Assembly: GCA_949130495.1 (NCBI GenBank) | Contig: OX422222.1 | Location: forward strand, 276,448,109-276,512,108 | Length of the DNA: 64,000 nucleotides | Direction of reading: 5' to 3' | DNA from: Sambucus nigra | Lineage: Eukaryota > Streptophyta > Magnoliopsida > Dipsacales > Adoxaceae | In this document: in pieces, positions 55,061 through 64,000 of the stretch | How positions within the stretch are numbered: position 1 is the stretch's first letter | Layout of the letters: every line of letters starts with the position of its first letter | Translations under genes and position numbers: made by a program | The notes under the pieces: generated by a model | What the model saw: the letters and a program-made list of their open reading frames with translations, nothing else | What the model was told of the DNA's origin: nothing | Database searches by the model: none

Positions 55061-55439
55061 AGTGGATACCTAAAAGTTGCGTGTAGTGTAAAAGTATAAC
55101 ATTTTTGTTTCTTAAATCTTCTTGGGAAAACCTAATGGGATAAAACCTAGGCGAAGAAAAAAAGTACAATGTGCATAATGTACAAATTAATGGATACTCC
55201 CACTATACCAAACATGCCAAAATAGTACCCTTCACCAGGCCGAGGTTGTCACGGTAAAAAATCGTGACAAAACAAAACGAGTTTTTTTATCACGATCTTT
55301 GACAGTGACAAGTCCGTGACAACTATTATAACTTAATACCCTAGACACTTCATTTTTTTTTTCTCGTTTTGTTTTCCCTCATTTTTCTTTATCTCACGTC
55401 TGCCCTTCTCTCTCTCTCAACGATTCTCTCTCTCCCCTT
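55061..55439. other. Gene-free, short hairpin motifs
   Basis: It contains gtcacggtaaaaaatcgtgac (hairpin of GTCACG/CGTGAC near 55247) and related copies to 55330. This could be subterminal transposon sequence, but no terminus was found. Confidence 0.35.
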
Positions 55440-55670
55440 TGTGTGTGTATGTTTTGGGGTCAATGTGTGTGTGTGTGTGTGTGCATGACAATATTTCAGT
55501 ATGGGTGGGTCAGTGTGTGTATGTGTGTGGGTCACTGTGAGTGTGGGTGTGTGGGCCAAGATTTCAGTGTGTGTGTGGGGGGGGGGGGGGGGGGGGCGTT
55601 AGTGTATGTGTTTCAGTGTGTGTGTGTTAGTATGTGTTCTAGTGTGTGGGTTAGTATAAATTAAAACTGA
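55440..55670. repeat. GT-rich low-complexity tract with G20 run
   Basis: (GT)n blocks are interrupted by TATG and a 20-G homopolymer at 55577-55596. The Val/Cys-rich frame across it is an artefact. Confidence 0.9.
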
Positions 55671-55839
55671 AATTGGTATTTGAAATTAAAATTGGTATTA
55701 TAAATTGAAATTGAAATTGGTATTATAAATTGAAATTGAAATTGACATTATAACTTGAAATTGGTATTTGATATTTGGTTTCTCTCTCTAATTGCAGGAA
55801 CGACGACACCCTTTCCTCTTCCTCACATATTCTAGTGAC

Positions 55840-55876
<37 letters not shown>

Positions 55877-55880
55877 AGAA
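55671..55880. repeat. Short GAAATT-type tandem repeats and (CT)n
   Basis: Repeats of 'aaattgaaattggtattat' (55665-55770) are followed by (CT)n at 55845-55875. A similar GAAATTGG stretch recurs at about 56630-56690, before another (CT)n(AT)n. Confidence 0.7.
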
Positions 55881-55889
55881 AGAGAGAGT

Positions 55890-56115
55890 GGTTGTTAAAT
55901 TTTTGAATTGTTTGGGATTCTTGAATTTTTGTTGCCTAGTGGATTTGAACATTTAGATGGCTATTGAGTTGGCTGTTCCTTAGACCAGACTATAAATTTT
56001 ATAAGTTTACTATTAAACAATTAATAATGTAAAATACGTTCATAACTATGTATAAATCATCACTATAAACATTACTATCGAATAAATGAAACATACTTAT
56101 CATGGTAATTTTTAA
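55890..56115. repeat. Copy 1 of a CACTA-associated repeat
   Basis: The segment with 'atttgaacatttagatggct', 'attgagttgg' and later 'ataaatcatcactataaaca' corresponds in order to 60060-60290, directly upstream of the CACTA transposase. It is probably the 5' subterminal region of a related CACTA copy. Confidence 0.6.
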
Positions 56116-56698
56116 CTACATTGAATTACATATAGTACGCATAGAGACTAGAAATCTAGTTCTTATGCGTACTCATTCAATAGCCGTTAGACCCGTTCGA
56201 GAGTCATTACCCCTGTAATGAGATCTCTCAAATTATCCCGTTTGGACTATTTTGGATGGCATAGTTTCTGCATAATAATATTCTTAGTGGTTTAAACTTT
56301 TTACGTTGGGTGAAATTCTGTTACCGTCTCTTAATGCTCTTTGGGTACATACTAGATGATGTGGTGTTTAATGTTATTTCAATTGACAAATCTAAATAAC
56401 ACTTACACTTGCGAAATTTTGTCTTATACTTGGAGAACTATGGGGATATGCTGGCGAATTTTCCTCAAATGGAAACAATATGCATGAGTTGCAAAATATA
56501 TTATAGAAATATGCGGTCGTCTTTAATGGGATAGGACCACTCATCCATTAACGGAGATGGAGGAAATATGTAGTCATCAGTATGTGTATTCTGAAATTAA
56601 TATTTGTATAATAAAATTAAAATTTATATATATGAAATTGGTAATTGGTATAAACTGAAATTGGAAATTTGTATATTGAAATTGGTAATTTCCCTTAC

Positions 56699-56740
<42 letters not shown>
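56116..56740. other. Gene-free region with an imperfect hairpin
   Basis: At 56134-56173 AGTACGCATA..ACTAGA pairs with TCTAGT..TATGCGTACT (19-bp arms, 3 mismatches). No gene was recognised. It ends in (CT)n at 56702-56740. Confidence 0.45.
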
Positions 56741-56796
<56 letters not shown>

Positions 56797-57984
56797 TAGC
56801 GAATACCCGTGCCTAAAGCCACGACGAAATTTTCAAAGTACATAATCGCGAAGCGACAAATTTCGAAAGCACATAATCGCAAAACGACAAAAACATCGTT
56901 CACCAACAAAATATTTATATATCATTCGCCAACAAAAATGTAAAGTTTGTTAAAATGTAAAGATTTTGTTATACAAAACAATTTTTATAAATCAATTTTT
57001 ATAACAAAAAAAGTTTTATTTTTATAAAACATTTTTTAAAATAAAACACTACTTTTTTTAATAAAAATTATGATATAAAAAAATGATATAAAAATGATAT
57101 TTTCACAAAAAAAAAAAAAAAAGTTGGAAAATTTCTGATGGAGAAGTTTTCTTTGGATATGATGTGAGAAAATTATTCCACAAAAATATGGGAATGCATG
57201 GATGAGCATAAAAGTATGTTAAATACCATGGCAAATTGTATCTATCACACAAAAGTGGATCATATTCACATATAGTATTGGATTTCAAATTTCATTTAAT
57301 GTTTAGTAATTAAGAATCCAAAAAATTTGCATTCATTTATTAGTAATTTTAGAAAAGCAATTACAAAATTACTCACCAAATAAATGTTCATTAAAAATAT
57401 CTTAAAATTCACATTCTAAAAGATTCAACATTGTTTGGTGAACATTGTACAAAAAAGGTGAAAAAAGATAGTGACTTGTCACTTTTGTGCCCTCACAACA
57501 CTCTTTTAACACTTGTAGCCCCTATCCTTTAGGCGGTAATTCTGAGCATTGAGATTGTTTGATCATGGAACGATGTGATCATGTCTGCATAAGGAAACAC
57601 ACATTAATTCTAAGAAAATTCACATTCCTTTTTATGAAAACATATGCAAATATCTAATATATTGCAGTTTACTTGTTTAAATACATTGCAATTTTCATAA
57701 GAACAGATGCAAATATCAAATATAAAATATAATTTATTTTTCAACAACAACCCAATATTTCCCTTTAATTTTCTTAGCACCCAAACAAAATAAATATTGT
57801 CAATTAACCAAGAAGTTATAAATAAATAAATAAACTTAGAAAACTCAGTTTTCTCATTACATTCACCAATATGAGAAACTAATTATCCAATGGGATTATC
57901 ATTATTTTGAGAGTTAATAAGGCGAGAGAAAACTTGTCTCATAGCTGAGGTAAAAAATAATGTCTTTACCTGTTTATGTGCTTC

Positions 57985-58160
57985 CCAGCTCCACCATATC
58001 CCTTCCCCGAGAAGAAGAGTCCCCGAAGCAAACTCAACATACAAATGACATTTTTGAATCTTTGAATAACCAAAACATTAATTAAAAAAATAGAGGAACA
58101 GAATTGGAGACCTTTGTGCCTTTGTCCATCAGATCTGATTTGAGACCCATTTTGTGTTTG
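57985..58160 (-). other. Exon-like segment, unidentified
   Basis: The minus strand has an open stretch (NVICMLSLLRGLFFSGKGYG in one frame, YVEFASGTLLLGEGIWWSW in another) ending at AACAG/GTAAAGAC, a good donor site. I do not recognise a family. It may be a captured gene fragment. Confidence 0.3.
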
Positions 58161-58859
58161 AAGACCCATTTAATGATATAAATCCACAATTGCAGAAAAA
58201 CAGTAGTCCTCGTCGAGAGAGAGAGAGAGAGAGAGAGACCTAAAAACACAAAAAAGTGAAGTTTCAACTGAATATAATTGAGTTTAAATTAGTCAATCTA
58301 AAAAAGAAAAATCCACAATAGCTTCAAAAATTCCTAAGGAGAAGTCTGAATAGACATATTAATTAAAAAAAATCATATGAATTGTACCTGGGTATTGATG
58401 TTTTGGTATACACAGATAAATGTCTCCGAAAATTACAGTGTTGGTATGCACATAACGTCTGAAGCAATTGTAAGTAACTAAGTTAACACCCTAATATCCC
58501 CAAATCAAAATTTCAAACCCCAAAATACATCCCCCTGGATTTCAAGAAACCCAAAACTTTTGTAAAACAAATTTTTTCAAAGTGGTGTTCTTATAAAGTT
58601 AGCTGGGAAAAATAAAAACATGAATATGGATTGAACAAAAAATCTAAAAACCTGATTTTTAAAGCCAAAGGTACCGTATATTCAAACCCTATTTTGAAAC
58701 ATAGGTGAAGAGACGAAACATAACTTTCGTCTTCAGTAGCATCCCTATTTTGAAACACAGGTGAATATTTGTGGAAACTATACAACAACTATCTCAACAA
58801 AATGGCAAGATACAAAAATAATGTTACTCAAGACAAAAGTTATAGAATTTAAGAGACAA

Positions 58860-58990
58860 AAGTCATGTTGTTGAAAATACACAGCCAAAAATACCAAAAA
58901 CCCAAATCGTCTTGCATGCGACTGAACCAACTGGAGCAGTCCAGCGAGCTCCATGGTTGTGATGGTGGCGATGGAGATGAGTTTTCCGAT
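58860..58990 (-). other. Gene-start-like segment, unidentified
   Basis: On the minus strand a CT-rich leader ((CT)n, 59047-59096) is followed by ACAACCATGG (Kozak-like for plants, ATG near 58955). The frame is MELAGLLQLVQSHARRFGFL with a hydrophobic continuation. The style fits the 5' end of a plant gene, but no downstream exon can be joined with confidence. Confidence 0.35.
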
Positions 58991-59042
58991 CGGATCTCTG
59001 TGTTGGGTCTCCGATTGGATCTCTGTGATGGGATGGAGGGAC

Positions 59043-59046
<4 letters not shown>

Positions 59047-59096
<50 letters not shown>
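59047..59096. repeat. (GA)n microsatellite
   Basis: About 25 GA dinucleotides. Frames across it are artefacts. Confidence 0.92.
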
Positions 59097-59098
<2 letters not shown>

Positions 59099-59429
59099 TT
59101 ACGGAGAGAGACGAGTTTAGGGAGAGGATTTGGGTTTTTAAAATCAAGTTCACAGAGCCATCTCGAGCCTTGTGCTCTGTTAGGGGAGAATAAATTAAAA
59201 ATCTCGAGCCTTGTCTTGGAAGGGGTAAAATTTTTGGGCGGTCGATGCTAAATTTTTGGGCGGGACAATTCATTTGGGAGAGTTAATCACAACCATTGAA
59301 TTAGAGAATAGAGACGTGGCAAAATCAAGACCCTTATTGTGCTTTTATATTTTTTGATTTCAAAAACAATGCTAGCTTATTATATGGATATATATATATA
59401 TATATGTTTGTGCTCATAAATTGTTATAG

Positions 59430-59806
59430 AATGCATGCATGCATGCATTCACCGCAAATCAAGTGTTATATAATAAGTAACGAGGGAGAAAGGGTAATAA
59501 TAATCATATAGAAGTTGATTTAGTGTAAATTTACACCTGCCTAGATTATAGTAACGAGAACCGCAATAGATAGTCATTGGCTCCTATTTTACGCACCTAT
59601 TTGCAATCATAAAAAGATGATGGCAAATAGGAGAGTGAAATAAGAGCTAATAGTTATTAGTAGTGGTTCTCATTGCGATAATCTAGGCAGGTTTGAATTT
59701 ACACTAAATCAACTTGTATACGATTACTTATTACCTTTTCACTCTTGTTACTTGTTATATAACACTTGCTTTGGGGGGTGCATGCATGCAAGCATGTATT
59801 CTCATG
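59430..59806. mobile_element. Palindromic MITE with ~170-bp inverted arms
   Basis: The left arm starts gaatgcatgcatgcatgca and includes caagtgttatataa and gttgatttagtgtaaatt. The right arm carries their complements (aatttacactaaatcaac, ttatataacacttg, tgcatgcatgcaagcatg). Arms are about 170 bp and roughly 85 % alike by eye, with a loop near 59613-59640. No clear target duplication was identified. Confidence 0.8.
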
Positions 59807-59869
59807 TGAATGCCTAACATAACGGTATTGTAACATGATATAATTCTTCTTATATTCTCATTTTCACTT

Positions 59870-60290
59870 CATAAGTCGTTGATTGGTGGACTTGAACATT
59901 TAGATAACCATTGAGTTGATTGACCCTAAGCATTTATAATATTTTGCACTATTATATTAATTGTTGTTGGTTGGTAGATTTGAATGGCTATTGAGTTGGT
60001 TAGCCCTAGGCATTTATAATATTTCGCGTTATTATTTGAATTGTTGTTTTGGATTCTTGAGTTATTGTTGACTGGTGGATTTGAACATTTAAATGGCTAT
60101 TGAGTTGGTTGACCCTAGGAAATTCTAACATCTATCGTTGTGATTCTACCGAATATAAATAAGACAGAAATGAAACAATTATAAATTTAAAATCTTGTTG
60201 TTAAACAACGTGTGATGCGGAATGAAGCACAACTTTGTATAAATCATTACTATAAACATTACTACAGAATAAATGAATATACGCTTTTGT
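59870..60290. repeat. CACTA subterminal region: three ~80-110 bp degenerate repeats
   Basis: The phrase 'ttgaacatttagat' or 'ttgaatggct', then 'attgagttgg' and 'accctagg', is repeated at about 59885, 59970 and 60080. It is followed by 'ataaatcattactataaaca' (60240). The array is shared with 55890-56115. Internal repeats next to transposase genes are typical of CACTA elements. Confidence 0.65.
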
Positions 60291-60348
60291 TATACTAATC
60301 CATGAATATGCACTTCTTACCCATAATAGGTGATCTTTTGTAGTAGCT

Positions 60349-61562
60349 GTGATGGGATATCCTAAACACAAAAAGTGGATGGGTGAGACAAATATATTAG
60401 GGGATGTGTTTCGCAGAGATGCTAATGGACTTACGAAATATGCAAAAAGATATCGTAATGATGAAGAGTTCCCATGTCTGTGTGCTAAGTGTAAGAATAG
60501 TAAGGTGTTAACCTTCACAAAAACCTTTAACAAGTAGGATAGATGTACAAAGGAAGGAGGACAATGTAGATAATAATATGCTAGATGATTTAATTGATGA
60601 CGCATATAGAGTTCATGAAGTGGAAGAAAATGATGTCACAGATGATGTACATGGTTCAAGTGCTCATGACGATATCAGGATAAACCTTGACTACCAAAGT
60701 TTAAAATTTAAGGCGACCCAATTGTTGACAAAGATCAAACAACTTCACATGCCATGGTTGGTTTGCATAGTTTGAAGACCCAATATGATTTGTCTGGAAA
60801 TAGTGTGACAAGAATTTTGAATTGGGTGAGGGGCTTACTACCTAAGCATAATACACTTCCAAATAGCTATCCTACTATGAAGAACGGTTTGAAAGGTTTG
60901 GAAATGAAGTATAAATCAATTCATTATTGTGTGTATCATTGCATACTATACCGAAAGGAGCATAAAAATCTCAATCGGTGTCTAGTATGCGATGAACCTG
61001 ATATGTGCAATCTACTAGAAAGGAAGGCACAAGCTTAAAAGTGCCTCAAAAAGTTTTGAAATATTTTCCCATTGGGACAAGATTAAAGCGATTTTTCACA
61101 TTCCTTTGGGTAACGAAAACAATGATTTGGCATGCTAGGGCAAGAAGTGGGGGGTAATCTCATGTGTCTTCCTATTGATTTTACAACTTGAAAGATGATG
61201 GATAATGAGTATCCCAATTTTTCTCGAGAATAGTGTAACGTTCGTTTGGCAATATCAATAGATGGTTTTAATCCATTTGGAAATCTAAGCACTAATAGTA
61301 TGGCTAGTGTAACTAGCACTGCTAATCCCCCATCCTTCATAGTGTATGAGACCTAAATTTTTAATGCTATATTTGTTGATACCTGGGCCAAAGGCACCAA
61401 GTCAGGACATCGAAATCTACTTGGCTCCTTTGGTAAAAGAATTAAATGAGTTGTGGGAAGAGGGTGTGTAAGCATTTGACTCTTTTGAAAAAGAAGAGCT
61501 TATGCTGAAAGTCATCTTGATGTGGGAAATTCATGATTTTTCATCTTACGGGACATTATCCA
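60349..61562 (+). pseudogene. En/Spm (CACTA) transposase relic, 3' cut by an LTR
   Basis: The N-terminal transposase-associated domain is KHKKWMGETNILGDVFRRDA, then YAKRYRNDEEFPCLCAKCKN with the CPC..C.N metal-binding pattern as C-L-C-x2-C (60349-60520). After frameshifts, HSLKTQYDLSGNSVTRILNW and LLPKHNTLPNSY, then YHCILYRKEHKNLNRCLVCD (60753-61000) match the Transposase_21 (TNP2) region. Next come VPQKVLKYFPIGTRLKRFF, then REXCNVRLAISIDGFNPFGN-like sequence (about 61240-61280), then YLLIPGPKAPSQDIEIYLAP and LNELWEEGV (about 61375-61470), and finally IHDFSSYGTLS, where family sequence would continue but an LTR begins at 61563. Many stops are present. Confidence 0.87.
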
Positions 61563-62937
61563 TGTAATATTCCGCCCCGATAAAATAATTAAATTATATA
61601 TAAATGATAATTAAAGAGGATTTAATTGTAATTATGGAAGAATTGTGCATAATAATTGGAGAAAAATAAGAGAAATAAGAAAGGGAATGCTTCGAATGAT
61701 ATGTAATGTCGTTAGAAGCGACAAGAGATGTCACGCAAAACTATCATTCGAACGACATCTTTGGTCGTTCAAAAGACGTCTAACGAAACTTAACTCTGCC
61801 AGTTTGTGGTGTCTAATTTATGGTCGTGGATCGATCCCATTTTGACAGCCCTTGGAACTTAACGATTGATATTTAAGCAGATGGGTTGCAACATGACTTG
61901 TGGTTACAAATGTGTATAAGAGAGAGAGGCGTGGGTAAGAACCAGTGCCAAATTCCATCCTCTCCTAAGGAGCTCACAAGCTTCCCCACTTCCCTTATGC
62001 CTCTAGCCGATTTAGGGGCTCTAACATACACACACTCACACCATAAAAATACTTATTTCCCCATTTCTATTATAGCTACGAAAATATAGAAGTTTTTGTT
62101 AGGAATTTTAATGGATATTTTAGGGGGAGGTTTCAGGAAGAAGATAAATATAATGATGGAGGCTTGTAGAGGGTTTTTTATGGGTTCTTTAGGAGGCAAA
62201 CTTAGTGGTGCAAGACAATCCTTTCAAGGCCACCTTAGGAGGTGGGAGTTGTCATCTCCCTTGATCTTCCATGCCTTATAATGGTTTGAGCTTCATTTAA
62301 GGTGGGATAATCTACTCTTTATACTTAAGACTCTATTTAATGTATATTATAGTCTTGTTATTGTTAAATGTTGAGAGTAAGGTTATTATGAGAATGATGT
62401 GAAATAACCTAAACACCTTAACGTGTATTAGTTATTAAATAAACTCCAACTCCTTTTAATTTAATTTAAAACTTAATTGAAACTGTTGTACGCACACACA
62501 CACAAATAAAAATGGATTTGTGATTGGTGATGATGATGCCTAAATAAAGATAATCAGAATGGGATTCGGAAAAGTAGATAGTGACACAATATTTGTTCTC
62601 GAGAAAATCACCATGGTGGAAAACACCGTGTCCCTAGTCCCAGGACAACTCACACACCCAAGTCCATTATTACCAATTACTAGTTACATATTACAGTCCA
62701 CTAGTTTACAGTGATTTAAGTTAAGAAAATACGTACAACTAGCCTAGTCTAAATACAACTCAACTTGACTCATAATCAGTCAACCCAATAACACCCAGGT
62801 AATAGTGACTACACAAGCACAACCACACACTCAAACCCGAGACCCCGTGAAGTTGTGCAGAACATAATTAATTATAAGGTTTTTTTTAATTAGAACATAA
62901 AAAAATTATCTTAGTTTAACAAAAAGAGACAACATAC

Positions 62938-62940
<3 letters not shown>

Positions 62941-62973
<33 letters not shown>
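62941..62973. repeat. (CA)n/(CG)n microsatellite
   Basis: Alternating ACAC, CGCG and ACAC blocks of about 33 bp. Confidence 0.85.
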
Positions 62974-62974
<1 letters not shown>

Positions 62975-63301
62975 AGGTTATGTCTATTTTAATTATTAAG
63001 AAAAATACTAATCAGTGACTAAATGAAGGGTAGGTACAGAATAAAACACAAACTCCTAAACAGGTTTTTTCACAAGCCAAAAAAAATACACAAGAGGTAA
63101 TTTGATTTTGAAATAAAAAAATATTTTAAACAGTTCTGAAAAAACTACGTTACCCACACGAGTTATCTTACAAACCAAACTAACCACATGTGATAAACAC
63201 ACACTGATTTATACACGAGATAAAAGCGAGTTAAATCACTGTGTTATAATGAGTTAAAGTGAGTTAACCACTGAGTTAATCCGAGTTTTGATCAGCGAGT
63301 T

Positions 63302-63302
<1 letters not shown>

Positions 63303-63358
<56 letters not shown>

Positions 63359-63361
63359 CAC
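63303..63361. repeat. (CA)n microsatellite
   Basis: About 29 CA dinucleotides, with GAGTTAA repeats on both sides. Confidence 0.9.
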
Positions 63362-63471
63362 GCGAGTTAAAACACATATACATGAGATTAAACACACACT
63401 GAATTAATTCTACACACGGGTTGGTTTTAACAAAGATCTAACCTACTGACAGTATAAAACCAACACAAACA

Positions 63472-63506
<35 letters not shown>

Positions 63507-64000
63507 AATATGGTTTAAAAAATTAAATCATAGTTCAAGCCTGAAATAGGCTTTAGCAGTAATTTTTATGAGAGTGAAAACCAAGCCAAAGTCGTAGAGC
63601 AACCGAGTCTACAAACAGTAACTGACCCCAAACCAAACAAACCCACAAACAACTCGAACCAAGAACAAAAAAAAAACAGCACACCTCAACCCTTACTCTT
63701 CGGTCATATCGTAAATCACGGACCAAACAACTCTAAAGCTCTTAAAGATGTTCTGATGTTTAAAAGGTAAAAATTTCTCAAGGGTATAAGGTTGTAAACC
63801 GTAAAGAAAAACTAGAGAGAGAAAGTGAGGAGAAAAAAATGTTGGTTGTGTTTGAAAAATCAAAACCCTAAAAAAACCATCTCTTGGTATATATAGAGAG
63901 ACAAGAGCCTTCGAGATAAGCCCCAGCAATAAAGAGATACCCAGCAATAAAAAGGGGTATAAACGCACATGACCATGATCATCTGGGAGTAGATTAGAAA

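Larger units (their letters stand above)
56741..59400 (+). mobile_element. Possible Helitron-like or other nonautonomous element
   Basis: After (CT)n(AT)n the sequence ACTAGCGAATACCCGTGCC begins at about 56795. The right side ends AATGCTAGCTTATTATATGG followed by (TA)n near 59380-59404. This start/end pairing resembles dispersed plant elements I associate with Helitrons, but the diagnostic hairpin and host AT junction are not convincing. Inside, the minus strand carries exon-like pieces (58955 and 58160-57985). Treat as a hypothesis. Confidence 0.28.
61563..64000 (+). mobile_element. Long chromovirus-like LTR inserted in the CACTA gene, runs off window
   Basis: TGTAATATTCCGCCCCGATA starts exactly where the CACTA reading stops. 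Downstream there is a leader-like CT/AC-rich part and a block 'aaggccaccttaggaggtgg' (about 62230) also present near 3790. The rest is noncoding, with (CA)n arrays at 62941-62973 and 63303-63361 and GAGTTAA repeats (63220-63400). On the minus strand near 63890 a TATATA box and leader are visible, so a second minus-strand element or promoter may begin here. The end of the LTR is not within the window. Confidence 0.5.

Overview
This window is repeat-dominated nuclear DNA from a flowering plant, probably a eudicot. The evidence is the mixture of families: Tat-lineage Ty3/gypsy, chromovirus-like LTRs, Ty1/copia, a plant L1 LINE with a terminal RNase H, En/Spm (CACTA) and hAT transposases, MITEs, long AT/CT/CA microsatellites and plant-type short introns. 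I see one plausible intact host gene (three exons, 39428-46787, + strand) and one host pseudogene (plasma-membrane H+-ATPase, minus strand, split over 22.8-31.3 kb). I see no rRNA, tRNA or CRISPR. The species cannot be named from the sequence alone.

Layout. 0-3.1 kb: the 3' end of a Tat element (antisense extra ORF, PPT, LTR 2657-3071), cut by a minus-strand LTR that runs off the left edge. 3.1-6.0 kb: a degenerate long LTR. 6.0-22.1 kb: a nest of two Tat elements. Element E (minus strand) has its 5' LTR at 21636-22114, PBS, gag 19.65-21.6 kb, a protease remnant at 7.02-7.44 kb and an integrase remnant at 6.04-6.30 kb. Element B (+ strand) sits inside E's protease region. It carries gag, PR, RT, RNase H, a second RNase H, integrase, 62-63 bp tandem repeats, an antisense spliced ORF and a 3' LTR. 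The first part of B (5' LTR, PBS, gag N-terminus) has been flipped in place.

22.1-33.2 kb: an H+-ATPase pseudogene whose intron was invaded by a complete but dead 6.5-kb L1 LINE with a 16-bp target duplication. 33.2-37.7 kb: two chromovirus-type LTRs in inverted orientation around two converging primer-binding sites, the whole bounded by one 5-bp duplication. 38.9-46.8 kb: the host gene, with a small Mutator-type MITE upstream and a 5.9-kb intron holding a minus-strand copia relic that itself contains a Mutator-like insertion.

48.0-49.6 kb: four near-identical ~390-bp tandem units, each ending in a C-homopolymer. 51.0-52.6 kb: hAT relic. 53.3-54.5 kb: a cluster of long inverted repeats. 55-60 kb: simple repeats, CACTA subterminal repeats, a possible Helitron-like element with exon-like pieces, and a palindromic MITE. 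60.3-61.56 kb: CACTA transposase cut by another long LTR that runs to the window end.

No operon-like or defence-like gene system is present. The unusual content is structural: two independent cases of LTRs in inverted orientation with diagnostic target-site evidence, and a spliced antisense gene carried by the Tat elements with the same short intron in two copies. All identifications come from reading motifs by eye. No searches or alignments were run, and percentages are rough.
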